64,000 nt of DNA from Roseococcus pinisoli (GTDB taxonomy: Bacteria; Pseudomonadota; Alphaproteobacteria; Acetobacterales; Acetobacteraceae): positions 868,001 to 932,000 of the forward strand of contig NZ_JAHCDA010000001.1 in the NCBI RefSeq assembly GCF_018413645.1. The letters are read 5' to 3'. The first letter of the stretch is position 1, and every line of letters begins with the position of its first letter. Below the pieces are notes generated by a model, which saw only the letters and a program-made list of their open reading frames with translations, did not search any database and had not been told where the DNA came from. Positions 25,145-33,490 of the stretch are shown here, piece by piece. Made by a program: the position numbers and the translations under genes.

Positions 25145-25696
25145 ATGGATGGCAAGGTGATCGAGAGCGCGCCGAATGCGGCGGCCGACTGGCCGGATCG
25201 CATCTACGATCTGCTCAAGCAATATAATGTCCGCCAGGTGGCCCTGGTGCCGGATGCGGGCCATTCGCGCCTCATCAAGCGCTGCCTCGCCGACAATGAG
25301 CTGCGCGTCGTGACGCTGACCACCGAGGAGGAGGGCGTGGCCCTCATGCAGGGCGCCTGGCTGGGCGGCCAGCGCTCCGTGCTGCTGATGCAGTCCTCCG
25401 GCGTGGGCAACTGCATCAACATGCTCTCGCTCTCGAGCATCCATCGCACGCCGATGCCGATGATCATCACGATGCGCGGCGATTTCGGCGAGTTCAATCC
25501 AGCGCAGATCGCCATGGGCCAGGCCACGCAGACGGTGCTGGAGGCGATGGGCACCCTCGTCCACCGCGCCGACCGCGCCGAGGACGTGGCCGAGACCGTC
25601 GAGGCCACGCTCAAGCTCGCCTACAACACCTTCCGCCCCACCGCGACGCTGATCGGCCAGCGCGTGCTCGGCGCCAAGACCTTCGGGAAGGATTGA
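25145..25696 (+). CDS. ThDP decarboxylase, N-terminal (Pyr) subunit, ComD-like
   Basis: A 183-residue protein equal to the PYR domain of a thiamine-diphosphate enzyme, as in the alpha subunit (ComD) of sulfopyruvate decarboxylase and in phosphonopyruvate decarboxylases. The conserved Glu that activates ThDP lies in LTTEEEGVALMQGAWLGG (residues 57-74); QSSGVGNCINML and MRGDFGEFNPAQ match the family. The cofactor's diphosphate is bound by the partner encoded four bases downstream, so the enzyme is an alpha/beta complex decarboxylating a 2-oxo acid to an aldehyde. No sulfoacetaldehyde acetyltransferase is nearby, so the sulfonate label is not assumed. Start ATG 25145 follows GGAGGAATTTCC. Confidence 0.85.
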   Translation: MDGKVIESAPNAAADWPDRIYDLLKQYNVRQVALVPDAGHSRLIKRCLADNELRVVTLTTEEEGVALMQGAWLGGQRSVLLMQSSGVGNCINMLSLSSIHRTPMPMIITMRGDFGEFNPAQIAMGQATQTVLEAMGTLVHRADRAEDVAETVEATLKLAYNTFRPTATLIGQRVLGAKTFGKD

Positions 25697-25700
25697 GGCC

Positions 25701-26306
25701 ATGGTGAAGCTCGGAGCCTCCGGCAAGCTCGACCGGCGCGAACTGACGCGCGCCCTCTTCGAGGATCGCGGCGACCTGCTGGTCGTCGCCGGCCTCGGCG
25801 CCCCCGCCTGGGACATCACGGCCGTGGGCGACGGCCCACAGAACCTGCCGCTCTGGGGCGGCATGGGCGGCGCGGCCATGATCGGCCTCGGCCTCGCGCT
25901 GGCGCAGCCGGACAAGACCGTGCTGGTGCTGACCGGCGACGGCGAGATGCTGATGGGCATCGGCAGCCTGGCCACCATCGCGCACCAGGCGCCGAAGAAC
26001 CTCAGCATCGTCGTGCAGGACAACGAGCATTACGGCGAGACCGGCATGCAGGAGACCGCGACGCGCCAGGGCACGGACCTCGTGAAGATGGCCGAGGGTG
26101 CCGGCATCCGGAACACGATGCTCGTCACCGAGCCCGGCCAGGTGCCGGCGCTGAAGGCGGCGATCCATAAGAAGGACGGCCCGCTCTTCGCCGTCGCGAA
26201 GATCGACCCCGCGACCCTGCCGCTGGTGCTGCCGCCGCGCGAGGGGGCCATCCTGCAGGCCCGGATGCGCGAGCATCTCCTGGGCCCCGCTGCCCACCTC
26301 GCCTGA
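25701..26306 (+). CDS. ThDP decarboxylase, C-terminal (PP) subunit, ComE-like
   Basis: A 201-residue protein equal to the PP domain of ThDP enzymes. The ThDP/Mg motif is GDGEMLMGIG (about residues 80-89) followed after some 25 residues by DNEHYGETG; LWGGMGGAAMIGLGLALAQP precedes it as in decarboxylases. It pairs with the PYR subunit encoded just upstream (four-base gap), together forming a sulfopyruvate-decarboxylase-like enzyme that acts in the cytosol on a 2-oxo acid. Downstream lie a D-2-hydroxyacid dehydrogenase and an MmgE/PrpD protein, in the same direction and tightly spaced, so an operon is likely. The physiological substrate is unknown. Confidence 0.85.
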   Translation: MVKLGASGKLDRRELTRALFEDRGDLLVVAGLGAPAWDITAVGDGPQNLPLWGGMGGAAMIGLGLALAQPDKTVLVLTGDGEMLMGIGSLATIAHQAPKNLSIVVQDNEHYGETGMQETATRQGTDLVKMAEGAGIRNTMLVTEPGQVPALKAAIHKKDGPLFAVAKIDPATLPLVLPPREGAILQARMREHLLGPAAHLA

Positions 26307-26331
26307 AGACCTTACTGAGGAAACGATACGA

Positions 26332-27306
26332 ATGCCCCATGTTGCCCTGCTGCGCTCCGTCCATCCCGACGCGATCGCGGCCCTCGAGGCCGAGCCCGGC
26401 TTCACCGTCGAGATCGTGCACGACACCACGCGCGAGAACCTGGCCCGCGCGATGGAGAAGGCCGAGGCCATCATCGTCCGCGCGACGCCGATCGACGCCG
26501 ACTTCCTCTCCTACTCGCCGAAGCTGAGCATCGTCGCGCGCCACGGCGTCGGCTACGACGCGGTGAACGTGCCGGAGCTGACCAAGCGCGGCATTCCGCT
26601 GACCGTCACGGCCGACGCCAATGCGCTGAGCGTGGCCGAGCACGCGATGATGCTGATGCTCAACATCGCGCGCGGCACCAAGGCCTTCGACGCGAACACG
26701 CGCGCCTTCAAGTGGAGCACGACCGACGCGCCCGTGACCTGGGACCTCTCGGGCATGACGGTGCTGGTGGTGGGCTTCGGCCGCATCGGCGGCCGCGTCG
26801 CGCGGCTCTGCGCCGCCTTCGGCATGGACGTGGTGATCTGCGATCCCGCCGTGCCGATGAACACGGTGAAGGGCGCGGGCTTCCGCCACGTGAAGACGCT
26901 GCAGGAAGGCTTGGCCCAGGCCGACTGGGTGACCGTCCATTGCCCCTCCAACGCCGAGAATCGCGGCATGGTGAATGCCGAGTTCCTGGCCGCCATGAAG
27001 CCGGGCGCGCGCTTCATCAACACCGCGCGCGGTACCCTGGTGCAGGAAGAGGCGCTGGCCGGCGCGCTGAAGAGCGGCCACATCGCCGCCGCCGGCGTCG
27101 ACGTCTTCTGGGACGAGCCCACGAAGCAGGACAACCCGCTGCTGAGCGCGCCGAACCTCATCATGACGCCGCACTCCGCCGCCGCGACGGAGCAGAGCAT
27201 GCGCCGCATGGGCCTGTCCTGCGTCGACTCGATCGTGCGCCACTTCCGCGGCGACATCGACCTCGACATGGTGATTAACAAGGAAGTGATCCGGAGCAAC
27301 CGATGA
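26332..27306 (+). CDS. D-isomer-specific 2-hydroxyacid dehydrogenase
   Basis: A 324-residue NAD-dependent dehydrogenase of the SerA/D-2-hydroxyacid family. NAD motif VVGFGRIGGRVARLCAAFG (about residues 146-164); NTARGTLVQEEAL carries the catalytic Arg region (about 227-240); DEPTKQDNPLL the Glu; and MTPHSAAATEQSM the catalytic His near 281. It has no ACT domain, unlike typical SerA. The adjacent ThDP subunits would use a 2-oxo acid, which this enzyme could produce from a 2-hydroxy acid, so the two may be consecutive steps. It is 25 bases after the ThDP PP gene and overlaps the MmgE/PrpD gene by ATGA. Confidence 0.88.
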   Translation: MPHVALLRSVHPDAIAALEAEPGFTVEIVHDTTRENLARAMEKAEAIIVRATPIDADFLSYSPKLSIVARHGVGYDAVNVPELTKRGIPLTVTADANALSVAEHAMMLMLNIARGTKAFDANTRAFKWSTTDAPVTWDLSGMTVLVVGFGRIGGRVARLCAAFGMDVVICDPAVPMNTVKGAGFRHVKTLQEGLAQADWVTVHCPSNAENRGMVNAEFLAAMKPGARFINTARGTLVQEEALAGALKSGHIAAAGVDVFWDEPTKQDNPLLSAPNLIMTPHSAAATEQSMRRMGLSCVDSIVRHFRGDIDLDMVINKEVIRSNR

Positions 27307-28652
27307 ACCCACTCCTCGTCCTGGCGGAGCACGCCGCCTCCTGGCGCCAGGCCCCGCTGACGGAGGAGGTGGAGCATCACGCGCGCCGCGCCCTGATCGA
27401 CTGGTTCGCCTCCCTGCTACCCGGCTGCCACCTGCCGCCGGCGACGCTGATGGCGAAGGCCCTGGCCAAGGAGCGCGGCAACGGCCGCGCCGTCTCCTAT
27501 GTGGACGGCGCGCGCACCGGGCTGCGGCACGCCGCGCTGATCAACGGCACGGCGAGCCATACGGTGGAGTTCGACGACATCTGGCGCTGGGGTGTCTACC
27601 ACCCCGGCTGCCCGACCATCGCGGCGGCCCTGGCCGCCGCGCAGACCCGGGACCTCGATATGCGGGCGCTGCTGCGCTCAATGGTCGCGGGCTATGAGGT
27701 CTCCTGCCGCATCGCGCAGGCGGTGCAGCCCTCGCATTACGATTTCTGGCACACCACGGGCACGGTCGGCACCTTCGGCGCCGCCGCCGCCGTCGCGGTG
27801 ATCTACGACTGCGACGCGACGCAGACGGCGCATGCCATCGCGACCTCGGCCACCATGGCCGGCGGCCTCCAGCAGGCCTTCCGGGGCGACGGCATGAGCA
27901 AGCCGCTGCACCCCGGCCATGCCGCCGAGGCCGGCGCGCTCGCCGCAATGTCGGCCAAGGAAGGCATGACCGGCGCGCTCGACGTGCTGCACGGCCCCGC
28001 GGGCTTCGCCGCTGCCACGAGCGAGGACACCGGCAAGTGGGAGAAGGCCATCGCGGCCATCGGCCAGCCGCTCACCATCACGCAGATGACCGTGAAGAAT
28101 CACGGCTGCTGCGGCCATATCTTCGCCGCGCTGGACGCCACGCGCGACCTTCAGCGCGAGCACGGCTTCGCCGCGCAGGACGTCGCGGCGCTGCACGTCG
28201 CGGGCTATGCGGCGACGAAGAACGTCTGCGACCGCCCCTCCGTCACGACGGAGCAGGAGGCGCGCTTCTCCACGCAGTTCACCGTCGCCTCGCTGATGGA
28301 ATATGGCGGCGTGCGCCTCGACGCCTTCGCGCCGGAGCGCCTGGCGGATCCGAAGATCCGCGCCGTCATGCCGCGCATCAGCGTGAGCCTGGACGAGGAA
28401 TGCGAGGCCGCCTTCCCCGGCGCCCGCAGCGCCAAGGTCTCCATCCGCCTGAATGACGGGCGCGAGCTGTTCCGCTACCAGCCCACGCGCAAGGGCGACC
28501 CCGACGCGCCGCTGACGGATCGCGACCTCGACGAGAAGTTCCTGGAGCTGGTGACGCCCGTGCTGGGCGAGCGGCCCGCGAAGGACTTCCTCCGCGCGCT
28601 CTGGACCGGCGGCGATCTTCCGGGAGAGCTGGACCTTCTCACCCGCCGCTGA
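27303..28652 (+). CDS. MmgE/PrpD-family protein
   Basis: A 449-residue MmgE/PrpD-fold protein. Known members include 2-methylcitrate dehydratase, cis-aconitate decarboxylase and iminodisuccinate epimerase, so a tri- or dicarboxylate substrate is likely. The family pattern is clear: LIDWFASLLPG near residue 30, LINGTASHTVEFDD (about 80-93), HPGHAAEAGALAA (about 203-215) and TVKNHGCCGHIFAALD around 261-276. Length is normal. It is the last gene of the ThDP/hydroxyacid-dehydrogenase operon and is followed by a strong terminator and another Bug gene facing it. Confidence 0.88.
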   Translation: MNPLLVLAEHAASWRQAPLTEEVEHHARRALIDWFASLLPGCHLPPATLMAKALAKERGNGRAVSYVDGARTGLRHAALINGTASHTVEFDDIWRWGVYHPGCPTIAAALAAAQTRDLDMRALLRSMVAGYEVSCRIAQAVQPSHYDFWHTTGTVGTFGAAAAVAVIYDCDATQTAHAIATSATMAGGLQQAFRGDGMSKPLHPGHAAEAGALAAMSAKEGMTGALDVLHGPAGFAAATSEDTGKWEKAIAAIGQPLTITQMTVKNHGCCGHIFAALDATRDLQREHGFAAQDVAALHVAGYAATKNVCDRPSVTTEQEARFSTQFTVASLMEYGGVRLDAFAPERLADPKIRAVMPRISVSLDEECEAAFPGARSAKVSIRLNDGRELFRYQPTRKGDPDAPLTDRDLDEKFLELVTPVLGERPAKDFLRALWTGGDLPGELDLLTRR

Positions 28653-28658
28653 ATCGGC

Positions 28659-28680
28659 CGGGAGGCCGAAAAGCCTCCCG
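28659..28680. terminator. Bidirectional terminator between PrpD and Bug genes
   Basis: CGGGAGGC, loop CGAAAA, GCCTCCCG: a perfect 8-bp stem with an A-rich loop, between convergent stops at 28652 and 28697. This is one of the clearest hairpins in the window. Confidence 0.75.
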
Positions 28681-28696
28681 CCCTCGTTCCTCCGCC

Positions 28697-29686
28697 TCAG
28701 TCGACGGTGATGTTCGCCGTGCGGATCACATTGCCCCAGCGCTGCACCTCCTCGGCGAGGAACTGACCCGTCGCAGCCGGCGTGCGGCCTTCCACGACGA
28801 AGCCGATCTCCTCGAGGCGGCGCGTCATCGCGGGTTCGCGCACGATCTTGCCGACCTCTTCCGAGAGCCGGTCCACGATCGGCTGCGGCGTGCGCGCCGG
28901 GGCCAGCAGCATGCACCAGGTGCTCGCGTCGAAGGGCGCGATGCCCGCCGCCTCGCCCACCGTCGGCAGGTTCGGCATGAAGGAGGAGCGCGCGGCCGTG
29001 GCGATGGCCAGCGGGCGGATCGTCTCAGCCTCGAACTGCGCCCGGAAGGACGAGATCGTGTCGAACATGATGCTGATATGGCCGGCCATCAGGTCCTGCA
29101 GGGCAGGCTGCGTGCCGCGATAGGGAACATGCGTCATCCGCACGCCGGTCAGGATGGCCAGCTGCTCCATCGCCAGATGCGCCGTGGCGCCGATGCCGCT
29201 CGAACCGAAGTTCACCTGGCCCGGTCGCTCCTTCGCATAGTCGAGGTAGCCGCGCAGCGTCGTCGCCTGGATGTGCTTGCTGCCGGCCGCGACGAGCGGC
29301 GAGGTCACCATGAGCGAGACGGGCGAGAAGCTGTTGATCACGTCGAAGGGCAGCTTGCCGGCCTGCAGCGTGGCATTCGCCGCATGGGCGGGAAGCACCG
29401 TGACCAGCGTGTAGCCATCGGCCGGGCTGGTGGCCGCGGCGCCCGCGCCCACGATGCTGTTGGCTCCCGCGCGGTTCTCCACGATCACGGGCTGGCCGAG
29501 CGCGCGGCCCAGCGGCTCGGCGATCAGGCGGGTGGCGATGTCGGTCGTGCCGCCGGGCGTATAAGGCACGATGATGCGCAGCGGCTTGGACGGAAATGAC
29601 TGCGCCTGCGCGACGGCGGGCGCCGCAAGGCCAGCGGCGACCGTGAGCGCGGCCCGGCGCGTGAGACGGATTTTATTGACCTGCAT
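28697..29686 (-). CDS. Bug/TctC-family periplasmic solute receptor
   Basis: A 329-residue Bug-type receptor. The signal carries a twin-arginine motif (RLTRRAALTVAAGL) and ends near AQAQ (residue 29). Motifs: LRIIVPYTPGGTTD, GQPVIVENRAGANS, and FGSSGIGATAHLAME in the second lobe. ATG 29686 has AAGGGAAGCGACCC upstream. It converges on the ThDP/PrpD operon and is preceded on its own strand by a small ACT-like gene, 82 bases upstream. Together with the receptor at 24022 it brackets that operon. Confidence 0.9.
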   Translation of the reverse strand: MQVNKIRLTRRAALTVAAGLAAPAVAQAQSFPSKPLRIIVPYTPGGTTDIATRLIAEPLGRALGQPVIVENRAGANSIVGAGAAATSPADGYTLVTVLPAHAANATLQAGKLPFDVINSFSPVSLMVTSPLVAAGSKHIQATTLRGYLDYAKERPGQVNFGSSGIGATAHLAMEQLAILTGVRMTHVPYRGTQPALQDLMAGHISIMFDTISSFRAQFEAETIRPLAIATAARSSFMPNLPTVGEAAGIAPFDASTWCMLLAPARTPQPIVDRLSEEVGKIVREPAMTRRLEEIGFVVEGRTPAATGQFLAEEVQRWGNVIRTANITVD

Positions 29687-29768
29687 GGGTCGCTTCCCTT
29701 CTTGGATGGCCGCAACCTACGTCCGCTGACGGATCGGGCAAGCCACCCAGGAAGAAAAGGGCCGCGTC

Positions 29769-30035
29769 TCAGGCCGCGGCGCGCAGCCCCGTCTCGCGGA
29801 TCTCCGTCACGCGATAGACGCCGACCACCTGGCCCAGATTGCCGGCAACGAGATGCACCATTTCAGCCGGCATATATTCCATGCCGAGCTCGACGCGCAG
29901 GCGGTCACGATGGCGCTGGCTCACCACATGATCCGGCGTGAGGTCGCGCTTGGCGAAGGGCTGCAGAAGGCGCGGAAGCAGGCCGGGCGAGGCCTCGGCC
30001 TCGACGGTGAAGAGGACGGAAACGGTATCGGACAT
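29769..30035 (-). CDS. Small ACT-domain-like protein
   Basis: An 88-residue protein that looks like a single ACT domain: VSVLFTVEAEASPGLLPRLL (strand, then helix with the Pro-Gly-Leu turn typical of ACT), FAKRDLTPDHVVSQRH (second strand), and a C-terminal VVGVYRVTEI strand. ACT domains bind amino acids and regulate metabolic enzymes; the closest stand-alone relatives are IlvM/IlvN-type small subunits of acetolactate synthase, but no large subunit is nearby, and the ThDP enzyme at 25.1-26.3 kb is another fold class partner only by proximity. ATG 30035 is preceded by CAGGA nine bases upstream. Confidence 0.68.
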   Translation of the reverse strand: MSDTVSVLFTVEAEASPGLLPRLLQPFAKRDLTPDHVVSQRHRDRLRVELGMEYMPAEMVHLVAGNLGQVVGVYRVTEIRETGLRAAA

Positions 30036-30072
30036 CGGGAAATTCCTGAGAGCGGGTTGCGGCAGCGAGGCC

Positions 30073-30090
30073 CGGCGCGGTGACGCGCCG
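30073..30090. terminator. Short hairpin between hemW and the ACT-like gene
   Basis: CGGCGCG-GTGA-CGCGCCG, a perfect 7-bp stem with a tetraloop, about 90 bases beyond the hemW stop on the minus strand. Possibly a terminator isolating hemW. Confidence 0.45.
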
Positions 30091-30179
30091 CAGCATCGCG
30101 GCGCGGATCAACCGGCCGGGCGCGTAATTCGCAGCGTGGAGCGCTTCAGGAACATGCCGTGGATATTAGGCAGCCGGGC

Positions 30180-31367
30180 TCAGCGAAGCAAGGCCGGCAG
30201 CAGCGCGTCGAGCCGGACCCGGCCTTCCGCCGTCGCGACCAGGCGCGTCCCCTGCCATTGCAGGTATTCTTCCTCGAGGCAGGCCGTGAGCATCGCGGGA
30301 TCGATGGTCTCGGAGAAGGCGAGCCCGCTGCGCGCCTCGATGCGCTGCGGGTCGATGCCCTCGGCGAGGCGCAGGCCCATGAGCAGCGCCTCCCGGCCGC
30401 GGTCCCGGGGGGAGAGCGTCTCCTCCTCCACGATCGCATGGCCGGCGGCCTCAACGCGGGAGAGCCATTCCTCCGGTGCCCGATGCCGGCGCGTGGCGAT
30501 CATCGCGCCTTGCAGCAGCAGGCGCTGATGCGCGCCGGCGCCGATGCCGAGATAGTCGCCATACCGCCAGTAGGCGAGGTTGTGGCGGCTCTCCGCGCCT
30601 GGCTTCGCGTAGTTGCTGACCTCATAGGGTGCGAGGCCGAAGCGCGCGGCCTCCTCGGCGGTCGCCTCGTACATGCGCGCCGCGTCATCCTCCTGCGGCA
30701 GCGCGAAAGCGCCGCGGGCATGCTCGGTGAAGAAGCGCGTCCCGGGCTCGATGGTGAGCTGGTAGAGGCTGAGGTGATCGGCGGCGAGCGCCAGCGCCTG
30801 GCGCAACTCGGCACGCCAGGATTCCTCGGACTGGCCGGGCCGGGCATAGATCAGGTCGAAGGAAAGACGGGGAAAAATGCCCCGCGCCGCCTCCAGCGCG
30901 GCGATCGCCTGCGGCGCATCGTGCCGGCGGCCGAGGAAGCGCAACGCTTCCGCATCCAGCGACTGCACGCCGAGCGAGGCGCGGTTCACGCCGGCGGCGG
31001 CGAATTCGCGCAGCTTGCCGGTCTCGACACTGGTGGGGTTGGCCTCCAGCGTGATCTCGATGCCGTCGGCCGCATCGAAGAGCCGCCGCGCATCGGCGAT
31101 CAATGCGGCGACGGTCTCCGGCTCCATCAGGCTCGGCGTGCCGCCGCCGAAGAAGATGCTGGCCAGCGGCCGCTTCGAGTTCCGGCCGGGCTCCGACGCC
31201 GAGATCCGCTCCGCCTCATGGGCCAGCTCCCGCCGCAGCGCCTCGCGATGGCGCGCATGGTCCACGCCCCCCTCCCGGACATGCGAGTTGAAGTCGCAAT
31301 AGGGGCATTTGGAGGCGCAGAAGGGCCAGTGGATGTAGAGGGCGAGGGGATCGGGCACGCGGGGCAT
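30180..31367 (-). CDS. hemW: Radical SAM heme chaperone HemW
   Basis: A 395-residue radical SAM protein of the HemW family (formerly called oxygen-independent coproporphyrinogen oxidase-like), which binds and delivers heme. The [4Fe-4S] motif is CASKCPYCDF with Cys at residues 17, 21 and 24; the start LALYIHWPFC is a hallmark. FFGGGTPSLM and ITLEANPTSVE follow, then RASLGVQSLDAEALRFLGR. True coproporphyrinogen dehydrogenase (HemN) has an extra N-terminal CXXXCXXC context and length near 460, so HemW is the better call. The MFS gene lies 43 bases upstream in the same direction. Confidence 0.93.
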   Translation of the reverse strand: MPRVPDPLALYIHWPFCASKCPYCDFNSHVREGGVDHARHREALRRELAHEAERISASEPGRNSKRPLASIFFGGGTPSLMEPETVAALIADARRLFDAADGIEITLEANPTSVETGKLREFAAAGVNRASLGVQSLDAEALRFLGRRHDAPQAIAALEAARGIFPRLSFDLIYARPGQSEESWRAELRQALALAADHLSLYQLTIEPGTRFFTEHARGAFALPQEDDAARMYEATAEEAARFGLAPYEVSNYAKPGAESRHNLAYWRYGDYLGIGAGAHQRLLLQGAMIATRRHRAPEEWLSRVEAAGHAIVEEETLSPRDRGREALLMGLRLAEGIDPQRIEARSGLAFSETIDPAMLTACLEEEYLQWQGTRLVATAEGRVRLDALLPALLR

Positions 31368-31410
31368 ATAGGCGTCCTGGCCGCGCGACGAAATGTCGCC
31401 GCCCGATATG

Positions 31411-32592
31411 TCATGCCCTGGGCCTGTCTCCCGCCACGAGCCAGAGCGCCAGCGCCGCCGCCGCGATGACCCCCAGCACCAGGAAGGCGGCCCCGTAGCC
31501 GAGCCATTCCGCCGCCATCCCCGCCAGCAGGGGGCTGCAGGCCGCGCCGATGCCCTGGGCCGTCATCACCAAAGCAAGGCCGGTGTTCACGCGCCCCGTC
31601 CCGTCCAGCAGCCGGGCGATGAGCCCGGGCATGGCCACGCCGAGCAGGCCTGCGCCCACGCCATCCAGCATCTGGACCGGGATCAGCACCATCGGGCTCT
31701 GGATGGCGCCGGCCAGCGCCCCGCGGAGGGGCAGGGCGACGAGCGCCAGCACGAAGACGATCCAATAGCCGCGCCGCTCCGCCAGCCACGCGGCGAGCAG
31801 CGCCATGGGGATCATCGTGCCCTGCGCGACCAGCACGGTCGCCGCCGTATAGGCGCTCGCATCCCCCGCCGTGCCGCGCGCCACCATCGCCTGGCCCAGC
31901 AGTGGCAGCATGGCGGCATTGGCCAGGTGGAACAGCATCATGGCCGCGGCCAGCACGTGCAGCCGACGGTCGGCCAGCAGGTCCCGCAGGGAGACGGCCG
32001 GGGCGCCCTCCCGGTCTCCCGCGCCGGTGGCGGCGGCGTAGTCGATGGCCGCGGCGGGAATACGGAGCAGGGCGAAGATGGAGCCGCCGGCCATCGCCGC
32101 CATCAGGACGAAGACCGCCGGCAGGCCGAACGACCAGCCGAGCACGCCGGACAGCACGGCCGCCGTGGCGTTGCCGGCATGGTTCCAGGCCTCGTTGCGG
32201 CCGAGCTGGTGCGGATAGCCCTTCTGGCCGACCAGCCCAAGGGTCAGCCCCGCCACCGCCGGGGCGACCACCGCCGCGGCGATGCCCGTGACGATCTGGG
32301 CCGGCGCCACCACGCCCATCACCGGCATCACGAAATTCGCCCCGCAGGAGAGGATGATGGCGATCGCCGCCAGGCCCAGCAGCAGGCGGATCCGGCGGGA
32401 ACGGTCCACCATCATGCCCAGAGGCGTGGCGGCGGCCATGCCGGCCAGGCCGCCGATGGTCATCACCAGCCCGATCCCGCCCGGGGACCAGCCTTGCCCC
32501 TGGAGGTAGACCCCGAGGAAGGGGCCGAGGCCATCCCTCACATCGGCCATGAAGAAGTTGAGCGCATTCAGCGCGGCAACGGGCGAGTTCAT
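31411..32592 (-). CDS. MFS transporter
   Basis: A 393-residue major facilitator with about 12 hydrophobic segments. Cytoplasmic loop between helices 2 and 3: GMAAATPLGMMVDRSRRIRLL, the MFS motif A position; the second half repeats the pattern around AAWLAERRGYW. It resembles small drug/sugar efflux-type MFS proteins of unknown substrate. No regulator is next to it. It lies upstream of hemW in the same direction and after the phosphonate permease gene cluster, with no functional link visible. Confidence 0.85.
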   Translation of the reverse strand: MNSPVAALNALNFFMADVRDGLGPFLGVYLQGQGWSPGGIGLVMTIGGLAGMAAATPLGMMVDRSRRIRLLLGLAAIAIILSCGANFVMPVMGVVAPAQIVTGIAAAVVAPAVAGLTLGLVGQKGYPHQLGRNEAWNHAGNATAAVLSGVLGWSFGLPAVFVLMAAMAGGSIFALLRIPAAAIDYAAATGAGDREGAPAVSLRDLLADRRLHVLAAAMMLFHLANAAMLPLLGQAMVARGTAGDASAYTAATVLVAQGTMIPMALLAAWLAERRGYWIVFVLALVALPLRGALAGAIQSPMVLIPVQMLDGVGAGLLGVAMPGLIARLLDGTGRVNTGLALVMTAQGIGAACSPLLAGMAAEWLGYGAAFLVLGVIAAAALALWLVAGDRPRA

Positions 32593-32647
32593 GCGGCCAT
32601 CCGAGGATCGCCTGCACGGGGCAGGCCGGCGTTGAGGAACGCCAGCC

Positions 32648-33490
32648 CTAACGCGCGCCGATCAGCTTTCGTCGCACGCGGCCCGAAATCCAGTCGATCA
32701 CGGCCACGGTGATGACCATCAGGATGATGATGAAGGCCACCTCGTCCCAGTAGCGGACGCGGATGCGCTCGGCGATCTGCAGCCCGATGCCGCCCGCGCC
32801 GACGACGCCCAGGATGGTTGCGCTGCGCGTGTTGCTCTCGAAGAAGTAGAGCACGTGGCCCAGCATGATCGGCGCCACCTGCGGCAGCAGCCCGAAGCGC
32901 ATCACCATCAGCGAGGAGCCGCCCGCCGCCGCAATCCCCTCGGCCTGCTTCTTCTCCGCGTTCTCGATCGCCTCGGCGAAGAGCTTGGCCAGCACGGCGA
33001 TATCGGCCGTCGCGATGGCCAGAACGCCGGCCAGGGGGCCGAGGCCCACCGCGCGCACATAGGCCAGCGCCCAGATCAGCGAATCCACCCCGCGCATGCC
33101 GTCGAAGAAGCGGCGCAGCGAGAAGCGGAACAGCGTGTTCGTCACCACGTTGCGCGCGCCGAGGAAGCCGAGCGGCAGCGCGATGAGGGCCGCGATGAAG
33201 GTGCCGAGGAAGGCCATCGCCAGGCTCTCGCCGATGCCCCGCAGGATATCCAGCCAGAGCTCGCCGGGCGAAGGCGGGATCATCAGGCGGATGATGACCG
33301 CCAGGCCCGAAAGCCCGTTCCAGATCCGCTGCGGCGTGACCTGGAACATCCAGAGCGTGCCGATGAGCCAGGTGAGGAAGGCGACGCCGCCCAACACGCG
33401 CAGAGCCTTGCCGCCCGCGCTGGGCCCGAAGGCGCGCGGCATGCGCTCGCGCCAGGCGTCGATCTCGGCAGGGGCGATGCGAAGGGTCAT
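32648..33490 (-). CDS. phnE: Phosphonate-type ABC transporter permease PhnE, second copy
   Basis: A 280-residue inner-membrane permease of the PhnE type. About six membrane helices; the cytoplasmic coupling loop is VGLGPLAGVLAIATADIAVLAKLFAEAIEN, and FFESNTRSATILGVVGAGGIG near residue 225 matches PhnE. It overlaps the upstream permease by ATGA. With the neighbouring permease it would form a heterodimer, which is common in organisms with PhnE1/PhnE2 pairs. No C-P lyase (phnG-M) genes are in the window, so the ligand may be phosphonate, phosphite or another phosphorus compound. Confidence 0.9.
   Translation of the reverse strand: MTLRIAPAEIDAWRERMPRAFGPSAGGKALRVLGGVAFLTWLIGTLWMFQVTPQRIWNGLSGLAVIIRLMIPPSPGELWLDILRGIGESLAMAFLGTFIAALIALPLGFLGARNVVTNTLFRFSLRRFFDGMRGVDSLIWALAYVRAVGLGPLAGVLAIATADIAVLAKLFAEAIENAEKKQAEGIAAAGGSSLMVMRFGLLPQVAPIMLGHVLYFFESNTRSATILGVVGAGGIGLQIAERIRVRYWDEVAFIIILMVITVAVIDWISGRVRRKLIGAR

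Noticed and set aside
31393-32712. A 439-residue open frame opposite the MFS gene
   Set aside because: His/Arg/Gln/Asp-rich antisense shadow with no known motif; the MFS gene is clear.
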